Below are positions 9,167 to 17,749 of a stretch of DNA of 58,398 nt, in pieces. The notes under the pieces are model-generated. The model saw nothing but the letters and a program-made list of their open reading frames with translations. It was not told the origin of the DNA and did no database searches. Positions within the stretch are counted from its first letter, which is position 1; every line of letters begins with the position of its first letter. The stretch is taken from contig NZ_JARFYN010000043.1 in the NCBI RefSeq assembly GCF_030272695.1, forward strand, positions 1-58,398. Direction: 5' to 3'. A program made the position numbers and the translations under genes. Source of the stretch: Martinezella calliandrae. Its GTDB lineage: Bacteria > Pseudomonadota > Alphaproteobacteria > Rhizobiales > Rhizobiaceae.

Positions 9167-10177
9167 TCAGATCAGCTTGGCAAACGCGACGGCCGTGTCG
9201 GCCATACGGTTCGAGAAGCCCCATTCGTTGTCGTACCAGGTGAGGATGCGCACGAAGGTGCCTTCCAGGACCTTGGTCTGGTCGAGAGCGAAGATCGACG
9301 AATGGCTGTCGTGGTTGAAGTCGCGGGAAACCAGCGGCTCGTCGGTGTAGCCGAGAATGCCCTTCAGGGCGCCGTTGGAGGCCGCCTTGATCGCATCGTT
9401 GATCTCCTGGGCGGTCGTTGCGCGCTTGGCGACGAACTTCAGGTCGACGACCGAAACGTTCGGGGTCGGTACGCGAACGGACGAACCGTCGAGCTTGCCC
9501 TTGAGTTCCGGCAGCACGAGGCCGACAGCCTTGGCGGCGCCCGTCGAGGTCGGGATCATCGAGAGAGCGGCAGCGCGGGCTCGATACAGATCCTTATGCA
9601 TCTGGTCGAGCGACGGCTGGTCGTTGGTGTAGGAGTGGATTGTGGTCATGAAGCCGTGGTCGACGCCGACCAGATCGTTCAGCACCTTGACGACCGGAAC
9701 CAGGCAGTTCGTCGTGCAGGATGCGTTGGAGATGACCAGGTGATCCTTGGTCAGCTTGTCGTGGTTGACGCCGTAGACGACGGTCAGGTCGGCGCCATCG
9801 GCAGGAGCCGACACCATGACGCGCTTTGCGCCGGCGGTCAGGTGTGCGGCAGCCTTGTCGCGAGCGGTGAAGATGCCGGTGCATTCCATGGCGATGTCAA
9901 CGCCGAGGTCGCGGTGCGGTAGGGTTGCCGGATCCTTGATGGCGGTGACCTTGATCGGCTTGCCGCCGTTGACGATGAGGCTGTCACCGTCGATCTTCAC
10001 TTCGGCCGGGAAACGGCCGTGGATCGAGTCGTAACGCAGCAGGTGGGCATTGGTCTCGACCGGGCCGAGGTCGTTGATGGCGACGACTTCGATGTCGGTG
10101 CGGCCGGATTCGACGACCGCGCGCAGAACGTTGCGGCCGATGCGACCAAAGCCATTGATGGCAACTTTTACAGTCAT
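9167..10177 (-). CDS. gap: Glyceraldehyde-3-phosphate dehydrogenase, type I
   Basis: A 336-residue NAD(P)-dependent enzyme converting glyceraldehyde-3-phosphate to 1,3-bisphosphoglycerate. The N-terminal Rossmann motif INGFGRIGRN, the catalytic ISNASCTTNCL (active cysteine near residue 154), the MTTIHSYTNDQ segment and the C-terminal WYDNEWGFSNRM are all present. The ATG at 10177 follows GGGAG by eight bases; the GTG at 10186 is too close to it. It lies 63 bp downstream of transketolase on the same strand; that gap contains an imperfect nine-pair hairpin overlapping the transketolase stop. Confidence 0.95.
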   Translation of the reverse strand: MTVKVAINGFGRIGRNVLRAVVESGRTDIEVVAINDLGPVETNAHLLRYDSIHGRFPAEVKIDGDSLIVNGGKPIKVTAIKDPATLPHRDLGVDIAMECTGIFTARDKAAAHLTAGAKRVMVSAPADGADLTVVYGVNHDKLTKDHLVISNASCTTNCLVPVVKVLNDLVGVDHGFMTTIHSYTNDQPSLDQMHKDLYRARAAALSMIPTSTGAAKAVGLVLPELKGKLDGSSVRVPTPNVSVVDLKFVAKRATTAQEINDAIKAASNGALKGILGYTDEPLVSRDFNHDSHSSIFALDQTKVLEGTFVRILTWYDNEWGFSNRMADTAVAFAKLI

Positions 10178-10240
10178 GGTGTTCACTCCCTTTCAGTCAG
10201 GGTCATTATCTATTGGATTTGAGAGCGCTTGTCAGCGCCC

Positions 10241-12223
10241 TCAGGAAAGCTTTGCCTCAGCGGCGGCGACAACGGCGTCAGCCGTAATGCCAAAGTGCTT
10301 GTAGACGTCCTTGTACGGAGCAGAAGCGCCGAAGCCCTTCATGCCGATAAAGGCGCCTTCCGGTCCGATGAAGGCATCCCAGCCTTCGCGAACAGCAGCT
10401 TCGACGGCGATCTTGACCGGGGAGTTGCCGATGACTTCCTTGCGATAGGCTTCCGGCTGCTCGAAGAAGAGTTCGGTGCAGGGAACGGAGACAACGCGGG
10501 TGGAAATACCCTTGCCTTCCAGCGCAGCGCGAGCGGCGACGGCGATTTCGACTTCGGAACCCGAAGCGAAGATCGTCACCTTGGCGTCGGCATTGCCGGC
10601 GAGCGTGTAGGCGCCCTGTTCGCAGAGGTTCTTCTCGCTGTATTCGGTGCGCACGGCAGTTAGGTTCTGGCGGGTCAGCGCGAGGCCGGACGGACGATTG
10701 TGCGTCTTGACCGCGATCTGCCAGCATTCCGCAGTTTCCGTGGCGTCGGCCGGACGGAACAACTGGAAGTTCGGAATGGCGCGCAGGCCCGCGATCTGCT
10801 CGACCGGCTGGTGGGTCGGGCCGTCTTCGCCGACGCCGATCGAGTCATGCGTCAGAACGTGGATGGAGCGGATACCCATCAATGCAGCGAGACGGAGCGG
10901 CGGACGGCAATAATCCGTGAAGATCAGAAAGCCGCCGGAATAGGGGATCAGGCCACCGTGCAGCGCAATGCCGTTCATGGCCGAGGCCATACCATGCTCG
11001 CGAATGCCATAATGGAGGTAACGGCCGGAGAAATCGGTCGGGGTGATCGACTTCATCTGGCTGGTCTTGGTGTTGTTCGACGGCGTCAGGTCCGCAGAGC
11101 CGCCGACGATTTCCGGCACGAAGCCATTGATGACCTCAAGCGCGTCTTCCGAAGCCTTGCGGGTTGCGACCGTCGGCTTGGTTTCGGCGAGCTTCTTCTT
11201 AAGGTCGCTGATGGCGGTATCAAAGCCGGCCGGCAGCTCGCCGGAGAAGCGACGATTGAACTCCGCCTTCTTGGCGGGCTCGGCAGCGGCGAGGCGGCCT
11301 TCCCACTCGGTGCGGGTGGAAACCGAGCGCTCACCGGCCGCACGCCATTCGCCGAGGATGTCGTTCGGGATAACGAAAGGCTCGTAGGGCCAGTTCAGGG
11401 CGACGCGGGTCGCGGCGATTTCGTCGGCGCCGAGCGGCGAGCCGTGAACCTTGTGGGTGCCCTGCTTGTTCGGAGCGCCAAAGCCAATAATGGTCTTGCA
11501 GGCGATCAGGGTCGGGCGATCAGATTTCTGAGCGGCTTCGATTGCATCGCCGATTGCGGCCTGATCGTGGCCGTCGACTTCGATCGTGTTCCAGTGAACG
11601 GCCTTAAAGCGGGCGATCTGGTCAGTCGAATCCGAGAGCGAGATGGCGCCGTCGATGGTGATCGAGTTGTTGTCCCAGAAGAGGATCAGCTTGTTGAGCT
11701 TGAGGTGGCCTGCAAGGGCAATCGCTTCGTGGCTGATGCCTTCCATCAGGCAGCCGTCGCCGCACATGACGTAAGTATAGTGATCCATCAGATCAGCGCC
11801 GAATTCTTCACGCAGCTTGCGCTCGGCGATCGCCATGCCGACCGAGTTGGCGATGCCCTGACCAAGCGGGCCGGTGGTGGTTTCGATACCCGTGGCATGA
11901 CCATATTCCGGATGGCCGGCGGTCTTGGAGCCTAGCTGGCGGAAGTGCGCAAGGTCATCGGCCGTCATGTCGGGATAGCCGGTCAAGTACAGCACCGAAT
12001 AGAGAAGCATGGAGCCATGGCCGGCCGACAGCACGAAGCGGTCGCGGTTCGGCCAATGGGGATTCTTCGGGTCGAAGCGCAGATATTTGCTAAAGAGAAC
12101 AGTGGCGACATCCGCCATCCCCATCGGCAGACCGGGGTGACCGGAATTGGCCTTCTCGACAGCATCCATGGCAAGGAAACGGATCGCATTTGCCATCCGG
12201 TCGTGTTGTTCGCGAGAGATCAT
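10241..12223 (-). CDS. tkt: Transketolase
   Basis: A 660-residue thiamine-diphosphate enzyme of the pentose phosphate and Calvin-type pathways moving two-carbon units between sugar phosphates. Landmarks: ANSGHPGLPMGMAD near the start, HGSMLLYS, the ThDP/Mg motif GDGCLMEGISHEAIALAGHL near residues 150-170 with its later N, and the pyrimidine-domain GIREHGMASAMNGIALHGG and DSIGVGEDGPTHQPVE. The length fits TktA. The start at 12223 matches the family; an in-frame ATG at 12373 would add 50 residues resembling no transketolase. With gap, pgk and aldolase it forms a central carbon cluster. Confidence 0.93.
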   Translation of the reverse strand: MISREQHDRMANAIRFLAMDAVEKANSGHPGLPMGMADVATVLFSKYLRFDPKNPHWPNRDRFVLSAGHGSMLLYSVLYLTGYPDMTADDLAHFRQLGSKTAGHPEYGHATGIETTTGPLGQGIANSVGMAIAERKLREEFGADLMDHYTYVMCGDGCLMEGISHEAIALAGHLKLNKLILFWDNNSITIDGAISLSDSTDQIARFKAVHWNTIEVDGHDQAAIGDAIEAAQKSDRPTLIACKTIIGFGAPNKQGTHKVHGSPLGADEIAATRVALNWPYEPFVIPNDILGEWRAAGERSVSTRTEWEGRLAAAEPAKKAEFNRRFSGELPAGFDTAISDLKKKLAETKPTVATRKASEDALEVINGFVPEIVGGSADLTPSNNTKTSQMKSITPTDFSGRYLHYGIREHGMASAMNGIALHGGLIPYSGGFLIFTDYCRPPLRLAALMGIRSIHVLTHDSIGVGEDGPTHQPVEQIAGLRAIPNFQLFRPADATETAECWQIAVKTHNRPSGLALTRQNLTAVRTEYSEKNLCEQGAYTLAGNADAKVTIFASGSEVEIAVAARAALEGKGISTRVVSVPCTELFFEQPEAYRKEVIGNSPVKIAVEAAVREGWDAFIGPEGAFIGMKGFGASAPYKDVYKHFGITADAVVAAAEAKLS

Positions 12224-12532
12224 GGGTTTTTCCGCAATGTTCCGGGTTCGGGGGATGGCCACACGCATGGGAGGCAGGACCACCGGTTGAAAGGCGGCCG
12301 AAACGGAGAAGTCCTTATAACTCCGTTTTAGCGTTGCCTTAGGCGGCTGAGACATAGCAGTTGGGGCGAGCAAGTCAACAAATCCGCGGGCCGATCAAGG
12401 GGTGGTGCGGCAATTTTTCGACATTTGCCTGCTGACTTTTACAAAAGACGACAATGGCAATGCAAAGCCCGCATAAGCCGCAAAGGCGGCCTTCATCCAC
12501 AGATTAGGTCCCCTGCCGCATGACGGCCTTTA

Positions 12533-12560
12533 TTGACGTGCAGTTGCCGAGTTGAATATT
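12533..12560 (+). promoter_or_regulatory. Possible promoter for the DUF4164-zapA pair
   Basis: TTGACG (12533-12538), 16 bases, then AATATT (12555-12560) resembles a sigma-70 type promoter about 65 bp before the DUF4164 start. The 400-bp divergent gap 12224-12623 shows nothing else. Confidence 0.3.
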
Positions 12561-12623
12561 GTTGCGAAATCAGACAAGTGGCCGGATGTTTTGATTCGGG
12601 CCTTGCGCGGGGAATCGAAAGGC

Positions 12624-12899
12624 ATGACACCTTCAGGCAAAACGGTGGATGTGGCGCTCGCTCAGTTGCGCCAGGCGCTTTCGACTTTGGAGAGTGCAGT
12701 CGACGGGCGGTTCGAACGTGAACGCGCGCAAAGCGATGTCGAAGGCGAAGTTCGCCGGGTGCATGCCGATCGCTCGCGGCTCGCCCAGGAGCTCGATCAG
12801 GCCGAGTTTCGTGCAAACCGGCTCGAAGAAGTCAATCGCGAAGTGTCGCGCCGGCTTGTGACGGCGATGGAAACCATAAGAGCCGTGCTCGACCGCTGA
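12624..12899 (+). CDS. DUF4164 family coiled-coil protein
   Basis: A 91-residue protein that is almost entirely coiled coil (about residues 10-85, rich in L, E, R, A), of the DUF4164 family found in Rhizobiales beside zapA. No enzymatic motif is visible. The ATG at 12624 is preferred, preceded by GGGGAATCGAAAGG; an ATG at 12552 would add 24 less typical residues. It is followed 49 bp later by zapA on the same strand, which suggests a role with the division apparatus; that is inference from position. Confidence 0.75.
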   Translation: MTPSGKTVDVALAQLRQALSTLESAVDGRFERERAQSDVEGEVRRVHADRSRLAQELDQAEFRANRLEEVNREVSRRLVTAMETIRAVLDR

Positions 12900-12948
12900 C
12901 CCCCTGGGAACCAGCCGTCGCGATCAGCGGCAATGATCGGAAAGTCGA

Positions 12949-13326
12949 ATGGCGCAGGTAACGGTAACGATCGACGGCAAAGCCTATCGCATGGCCTGCG
13001 AAGAGGGGCAGGAAGCCCATCTGACGGATCTCGCCACCCGCTTTGATCGCTATGTCGCGCATCTAAAGGGTCAGTTCGGCGAAATCGGCGATCTGCGCGT
13101 CACCGTCATGGCCGGCATCATGATCATGGACGAGGTGGCGGAGCTGACGCGTCGTGTCGCTGGATTGGAAGCCGAACTCGACGCCTTGCGTAGCAACCAT
13201 GACACCGTGGCTGCGGCCAACGCCCGCAGCGAAGAGACGCTGGCGACCGTCATCGACGAAGTGACGATGCGTATACGCGGTATTACCGAGAAGCTGACCG
13301 TTCGCCCGAGCGGCGAGCCGAACTGA
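12949..13326 (+). CDS. zapA: Cell division protein ZapA
   Basis: A 125-residue ZapA-family protein. The N-terminal globular part begins AQVTVTIDGKAYRMACEEGQE and carries the conserved LTDLATRFDRYV; a coiled coil (about residues 60-110) serves dimerisation. ZapA binds FtsZ and bundles its filaments in the Z-ring. It follows the DUF4164 gene and precedes the 6S RNA, the same zapA-ssrS order as in enterobacteria. Confidence 0.88.
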   Translation: MAQVTVTIDGKAYRMACEEGQEAHLTDLATRFDRYVAHLKGQFGEIGDLRVTVMAGIMIMDEVAELTRRVAGLEAELDALRSNHDTVAAANARSEETLATVIDEVTMRIRGITEKLTVRPSGEPN

Positions 13327-13396
13327 GGTTTTGTTTTATTTCTCGGACTAGACTTGGCACCCTCTGGTGCTGATTGAAAATCCCCTTTATATAGAG

Positions 13397-13560
13397 GCCG
13401 CGGTCTGCGCTTCCCGACAGGAACCACAATCCCTGGGGCCATACTCGATCCAAAGGGAGCTGTCCCTGACCAGGCTCGTGGGCCTGGACACACGGTGCCC
13501 ACCTACGTTTGTAGGCGCCCAGGATCGTAAACATCCATCGGTCGTCGTGGATCGCTCTTC
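13397..13560 (+). ncRNA. ssrS: Probable 6S RNA
   Basis: No coding frame is convincing here, yet the sequence is rich in stems: GGGAGCTGTCCC (about 13457-13468), CCAGG..CCTGG around 13469-13490, and CCTACG..TGTAGG near 13502-13515. It lies 70 bp behind zapA, the conserved location of ssrS in proteobacteria. 6S RNA mimics an open promoter and sequesters the housekeeping RNA polymerase. An AT-rich TTTATATAG just upstream could be its -10 region. Ends are approximate, and the call rests on position and structure rather than alignment. It occupies most of the 305-bp gap between zapA and the ClC gene. Confidence 0.62.
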
Positions 13561-13631
13561 CTTTCTCGACCGTGAAAAGAAAGGCAGCGTCGCGGGATTC
13601 TTATTGCCCCGCTGACGCCGTTCCTCCTCCC

Positions 13632-15428
13632 TTAACGTTTTGCGCCCAGATATGCGCCACGCTCGAATTCCGAGCGGTTGGCGGCGCTGCGCAGTCGCAG
13701 TAGATCCTTGCGGGCGATAAGGCCGACAAGAACGCCTGTTCGCTCATCAACAACGGGGATACGGCCAGTATCGGCCTGGATCATGATATCGGCGACGCGG
13801 CCGACCGTATCTTCCGGATGGGCAAGCGGAATGGAGGTGTCCGAGGCCAAATCATAGACCGTCTGACCGGCGAGATCGGGCTCATTCTGCCAGCGCAGGG
13901 CGTCCGCTCGCGAGATCATGCCGACCAAACGGCCGTCGGTCTCGATAACGGGATAGTAGCGACGGGCATCCGGCCGCTCGGTCAATTGCGCCAACGCCTC
14001 TATGGCCGGCATGGCGGCGGGCAGAGTGTTCACATTCGCGATCATGATATCGGCCGCGCGCGTCAATTCGAACGGATCGATGCCGTATTCGCGGGTGATG
14101 TGCTGGCCGCGGCGCGCGATCTTTTCCGTCAGAATCGAGCGCTTCAACAGCAACACCGTGACCGCGTAGGCTGCCACGGTAGCCGCAAGCAGCGGCACCA
14201 GTGCATGCATATCGCCCGTGAGTTCGATTGCGAAGAAGGTGCCGGTCAGCGGCGCGCGCATCGTGCCACCCATCATCGCGGCCATGCCGAGCAGCGCCCA
14301 GAAGCCGGGATCTCCGGGCAGAGCGAGGCCGATAAGCCAGCCGAGCGTGCCGCCGAGGATGAGAAGCGGCGCGAGCACGCCGCCCGACGTTCCCGACGAC
14401 AATGCAACCAGCCAGATGCCGGCCTTGACCAGGAGAATGGCGAGCACGGCAGCTGCGACGATATGGTTGTTCAGCAGGTCGGCAATGATTTCGTAGCCGA
14501 CGCCAAGCGCGCGTGGCTCGATCAATCCGCCGAGACCGACAACGAGGCCGCCGAGGGCGGGCCACCACATCCAATGAATTGGAAGTTTCTCGAAGGCGTC
14601 TTCGATGCGGTAGAGCAATGTCGTCAAGAGGCCGGATTGCAAGCCGGACACGATGCCGAGGCCGGCGGCCAGCAGGATGCTCCACCCGCTCAGCGGCATG
14701 TCGAAATTCGCCGGGAAGAGCGGCCCGCTGCCGATCAGGAACGGTCGCCAGGTGATGGAGACGCAGGATGCGATCACGACCGGAATGAAGCTGCGTGGCT
14801 TCCATTCGAACAGCAGCAGTTCGACGGCCAGCATGACGGCGGCGATGGGCGAGCCGAAGATCGCAGTCATGCCGGCGGCCGCACCTGCGACCAAGAGGGT
14901 TTTGCGCTCGGCGGCGCTCAAATGGAAGAATTGTGCGAACAGCGAGCCGATGGCGCCGCCGGTCATGATGATCGGCCCTTCCGCGCCGAACGGGCCGCCA
15001 GTGCCGATCGAGATGGCGGAAGAGAGCGGCTTCAGGACTGCCACCTTCGGCGACATGCGGCTGCCGCCGATCAGGATCGCTTCGATTGCTTCCGGAATGC
15101 CGTGGCCGCGGATCTTTTCCGAACCGTACCGTGCCATGAGGCCGATCACCATGCCGCCGATGACGGGAGCCGCGACCATCCAGGGCGAGCGGGCAACGGT
15201 GCCCAACGACAGGGGTTCGACGCTGATCTTGAACATCCAGACGGCGTTGGTAACCAGCACGATGAGGTTGATCAGCACCCAGGCAGACAGGGCGCCGCCG
15301 GTGCCTACGACCAGGGCCATAGCCGCAAGCACCAGAACGCGCTTGTCCGTGGTAAAATCGCCGTTGTCTTTCCGTGAAGCGCCACCCGAGAAATCATGGG
15401 CGTGCCGATGTGCGTTGATATCCTTCAT
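13632..15428 (-). CDS. ClC family chloride channel/transporter with CBS domains
   Basis: A 598-residue ClC protein: about 12 membrane segments to residue 440, then two CBS domains (about 450-590; LPAAMPAIEALAQL and DTGRIPVVDERTG). The gating glutamate is present in GPFGAEGPIIMTGG (E150), and SSGTSGGVLAPLLILGG is the GxFxP-type region. The selectivity loop reads GHGIPEA (108-114) where E. coli ClC has GSGIPE, so the chloride-coordinating serine is replaced by histidine. In R. tropici a ClC homologue, sycA, affects acid tolerance and nodulation efficiency; whether this is its orthologue I cannot tell. It is transcribed divergently from a MarR-type gene across a palindrome. Confidence 0.88.
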   Translation of the reverse strand: MKDINAHRHAHDFSGGASRKDNGDFTTDKRVLVLAAMALVVGTGGALSAWVLINLIVLVTNAVWMFKISVEPLSLGTVARSPWMVAAPVIGGMVIGLMARYGSEKIRGHGIPEAIEAILIGGSRMSPKVAVLKPLSSAISIGTGGPFGAEGPIIMTGGAIGSLFAQFFHLSAAERKTLLVAGAAAGMTAIFGSPIAAVMLAVELLLFEWKPRSFIPVVIASCVSITWRPFLIGSGPLFPANFDMPLSGWSILLAAGLGIVSGLQSGLLTTLLYRIEDAFEKLPIHWMWWPALGGLVVGLGGLIEPRALGVGYEIIADLLNNHIVAAAVLAILLVKAGIWLVALSSGTSGGVLAPLLILGGTLGWLIGLALPGDPGFWALLGMAAMMGGTMRAPLTGTFFAIELTGDMHALVPLLAATVAAYAVTVLLLKRSILTEKIARRGQHITREYGIDPFELTRAADIMIANVNTLPAAMPAIEALAQLTERPDARRYYPVIETDGRLVGMISRADALRWQNEPDLAGQTVYDLASDTSIPLAHPEDTVGRVADIMIQADTGRIPVVDERTGVLVGLIARKDLLRLRSAANRSEFERGAYLGAKR

Positions 15429-15486
15429 GGAATGCTTTCTGTGCTAAAGCGCGGGGCAAGTGGCCGGGATTGCGTTGCACTGGCAA

Positions 15487-15507
15487 TTATATCGTAATGC
15501 GATATAA
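15487..15507. promoter_or_regulatory. Palindrome between ClC and MarR genes, probable operator
   Basis: A perfect inverted repeat, TTATATCG and CGATATAA separated by five bases (TAATG), lies centrally in the 132-bp divergent gap. The 21-bp AT-rich palindrome has the size and symmetry of MarR-family operators, and the adjacent gene encodes such a regulator, so it may control both genes. Confidence 0.6.
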
Positions 15508-15560
15508 ATCAACGGCCGAAACGATGAAAACAACGAAAACAAAATGTATTCATGAGGACG

Positions 15561-16004
15561 ATGAGAGTGGCGCGAGATTTGGATAAAACGCTATCGCAGA
15601 CGGACTACGAGGCTCTGGCGACACTGCGCTATACGCTCCGGAAATTCATGGATTTCAGCACCTCTGCCGCCCAACATGAGGGATTACCACCGCAGCAGCA
15701 TCAAGCGCTGCTAGCGATCAAGGGCAACCCGCAAGGCGAGGCGATGACCATCGGCATGCTGGCGGAACGCCTGCTGATCGCGCCGCATACCGCAACCGAG
15801 CTGGCCGGCCGTCTGATTGACGCCGGCTATGTCTCCCGCCATCCCGATCCGGCCGACAAACGCCGGCAAACGCTGCGGCTGACAAAAAAATCCGAGGATA
15901 TTCTGCGCCGGCTCAGCGCGATCCACCTCCGGGAGATCCGCGACATGGCGCCGGAGTTGATCCACATCCTGACGCATCTGCAGGCTGACGTCGGGGGCAA
16001 GTGA
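15561..16004 (+). CDS. MarR family transcriptional regulator
   Basis: A 147-residue winged-helix regulator. The recognition region MTIGMLAERLLIAPHTATELAGRLIDAGYVSR (about 60-92) is followed by the MarR wing signature DPADKRRQTLRLT, with helices at both ends for dimerisation. Such proteins usually repress their own gene and a neighbour and release DNA on binding a small ligand. The ATG at 15561 has GAGG four bases upstream; an ATG at 15552 and a GTG at 15567 are alternatives. It is divergent from the ClC gene, with the palindrome at 15487-15507 between them. Confidence 0.85.
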   Translation: MRVARDLDKTLSQTDYEALATLRYTLRKFMDFSTSAAQHEGLPPQQHQALLAIKGNPQGEAMTIGMLAERLLIAPHTATELAGRLIDAGYVSRHPDPADKRRQTLRLTKKSEDILRRLSAIHLREIRDMAPELIHILTHLQADVGGK

Positions 16005-16044
16005 GGGCCATCGCCGGGTCTGACCGGCCATGGCGCGCTGCGCA

Positions 16045-16761
16045 TTATTGGCCGAGCCGAATGCCGCCGTCACAGATCAGCGTATGGCCGCTGGTAAAGC
16101 CGTTGCCGACCAAGAAGGCAATTGTCTCAGCAATCTCTTCCGGGCGTCCGACCCGTCCGACAGGGGTGCGGGCGGCGAAGCTAGCAAAGGCCGGCGCCTT
16201 CTGTTCCTCGCCGAGGAAATCCCACCAGGGCGTATCGACGACGCCGGGCGAAACGCAGTTCACTCGGATCGGCTTGAGTTCAACGGCAAGGATTGGCGCA
16301 AGGGCTGCTATAGCGGCGTTGACGGCTCCAAGCCCCGCTGTTCCCGGCAAGGCAGCCTGTGCCGAAACGGCGGAGACGAATGTGATGCTGCCGTCCTTCG
16401 AGAGATAGGGAAGGCAAGCCTGGGCGCAGGCAAAATGCGCCATCGTCTTCTGCTCGAAGCCTTTCTTGACATCGGCCAGATCGACCGTAGCGAAGGGGCC
16501 GCCGCCATTGCCGCCGCCCAGTGCCAGAACGAGATGATCGAACGGCCCGATCGCCTGGAAGGTGTTAGGAAGGCCGGTGAGGTCGGCGGCGTCCATGGCG
16601 ATCGTGGCGACTTCGCCGGCGAGGCTTTGTGCCGCCGCCTTCAGCTTGGCCGCATCGCGACCTGTGATCGTTACCCGATATCCTTTTTCGAGGAGGTGAG
16701 CGGCACTCGCAAGGCCGATGCCGGATGAGCCGCCAATGATGACGACGTGTTGGGGTGACAT
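16045..16761 (-). CDS. SDR family protein lacking the YxxxK motif
   Basis: A 238-residue short-chain dehydrogenase/reductase fold protein. The nucleotide-binding GGSSGIG (10-16) and the C-terminal VNCVSPGVVDTPWW and GHTLICDGG are clear. The catalytic YxxxK is absent: the aligned stretch reads AGLGAVNAAIAAL, with leucine at the tyrosine position (144) and asparagine at the lysine position (148). The central NNAG is also replaced by LALGGG. The SDR at 24447-25160 shares the same substitution. The ATG at 16761 has AAGGAGA upstream. It lies 68 bp behind another SDR gene on the same strand, so it is probably co-transcribed. The substrate is unknown. Confidence 0.8.
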   Translation of the reverse strand: MSPQHVVIIGGSSGIGLASAAHLLEKGYRVTITGRDAAKLKAAAQSLAGEVATIAMDAADLTGLPNTFQAIGPFDHLVLALGGGNGGGPFATVDLADVKKGFEQKTMAHFACAQACLPYLSKDGSITFVSAVSAQAALPGTAGLGAVNAAIAALAPILAVELKPIRVNCVSPGVVDTPWWDFLGEEQKAPAFASFAARTPVGRVGRPEEIAETIAFLVGNGFTSGHTLICDGGIRLGQ

Positions 16762-16829
16762 GTTTTGTCTCCTTGTTGGATGAATAATGATGGGATTGGA
16801 AGATTGAAGAGGGGCGTTTCGGCCGGCGT

Positions 16830-17648
16830 TCAGGCGAGACCGGTGAGGTCTTGGCTGAGGACGCGCAGCCGATCGCGCGCAGCCGCGTCATAGGCTTGGG
16901 CATTGGCGCGGGAAGGGCGCTGCCCATCGTAATAGAGGCCGGTCTGTCCTTCGAGCTTGGCGCTTACAGCCAGATTGAGAATGGCGTCGGCGCCCTGGTC
17001 GACGGTGCTCATGGGTGCCACGCCTGCCTGGTGCACCATGGTGGTGTCCATGTAGGTTGCAGGGTGCAGGCAGTTGACGGTAACGCCGGATCCCACCAGT
17101 TCCTCGGCGAGATCGAACGTGAACATGATCTGCGCCAGCTTGCTCTGACAATAGGCGCGTACGCCGCTATAGCCATGGGTCAGCATGACATCGGAGAAAT
17201 CGATCGGCTGCTGACCAATCGAGGAAACGTTCACGATGCGGGCGGGGTTGCTCGCCTTCAACAGTGGCAGCAAGCGGCGGGTGAGCAGGAATCCGGCAAG
17301 ATAATTCACCGCAAAGCGCAGTTCATGCCCATCGCGGCTGACCTGGCGGCCGGCACCGCGGCCGCTGGTGCCGATGCCGGCATTGTTGATCAAGATCTCG
17401 AGGCGACCATGATCGCGCTCGATCGCGTCGGCCAGGGTACGGACCTCGTCCAGTGATGAGAAATCGGCGGGGTAAAAGGTCGCTTTCCCACCCGCACCAT
17501 GGATGCTGGAAAGCAGGCTCTCGGCGCGCGCTTTGTCACGCCCATGCACCAGCACCGTCGCGCCCGATCCGGCGAGCCTTTCGGCAACCCGTCGGCCGAC
17601 GCCATCGGTCGAGCCGGTGATCAGGATCGTCTTGTCGCTCATGTCCAT
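16830..17648 (-). CDS. SDR family NAD(P)-dependent oxidoreductase
   Basis: A 272-residue classical-fold SDR with TGSTDGVGRRVAERL (cofactor loop), ILINNAGIG, IVNVSSIGQ (catalytic serine) and YCQSKLA (catalytic tyrosine and lysine) all intact; it resembles the retinol dehydrogenase/WWOX-like branch. The start at 17648 has GGAGG eight bases upstream; further upstream starts add unrelated residues. It is divergent from the HTH regulator at 17750 across about 100 bp and precedes the YxxxK-less SDR in a likely operon. Confidence 0.85.
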   Translation of the reverse strand: MDMSDKTILITGSTDGVGRRVAERLAGSGATVLVHGRDKARAESLLSSIHGAGGKATFYPADFSSLDEVRTLADAIERDHGRLEILINNAGIGTSGRGAGRQVSRDGHELRFAVNYLAGFLLTRRLLPLLKASNPARIVNVSSIGQQPIDFSDVMLTHGYSGVRAYCQSKLAQIMFTFDLAEELVGSGVTVNCLHPATYMDTTMVHQAGVAPMSTVDQGADAILNLAVSAKLEGQTGLYYDGQRPSRANAQAYDAAARDRLRVLSQDLTGLA

Positions 17649-17749
17649 CGCAATCGCCTCCAGTTCGTCTCTGCCGTGATATTTGGCAGTTTGCGAAAGC
17701 GACAAACAGTTCCAGCTTTATCCTAGTATTGATCCTGCTATGATAGGCC

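Noticed and set aside
10700..11935. A 411-codon plus-strand frame opposite transketolase
   Set aside because: Mirror frame of a highly conserved gene; no domain seen.
13818..15377. A 519-codon plus-strand frame opposite the ClC gene
   Set aside because: It has no recognisable motif, and its composition (R, D, G, Q-rich) is that of a mirror frame; the ClC gene explains the region.
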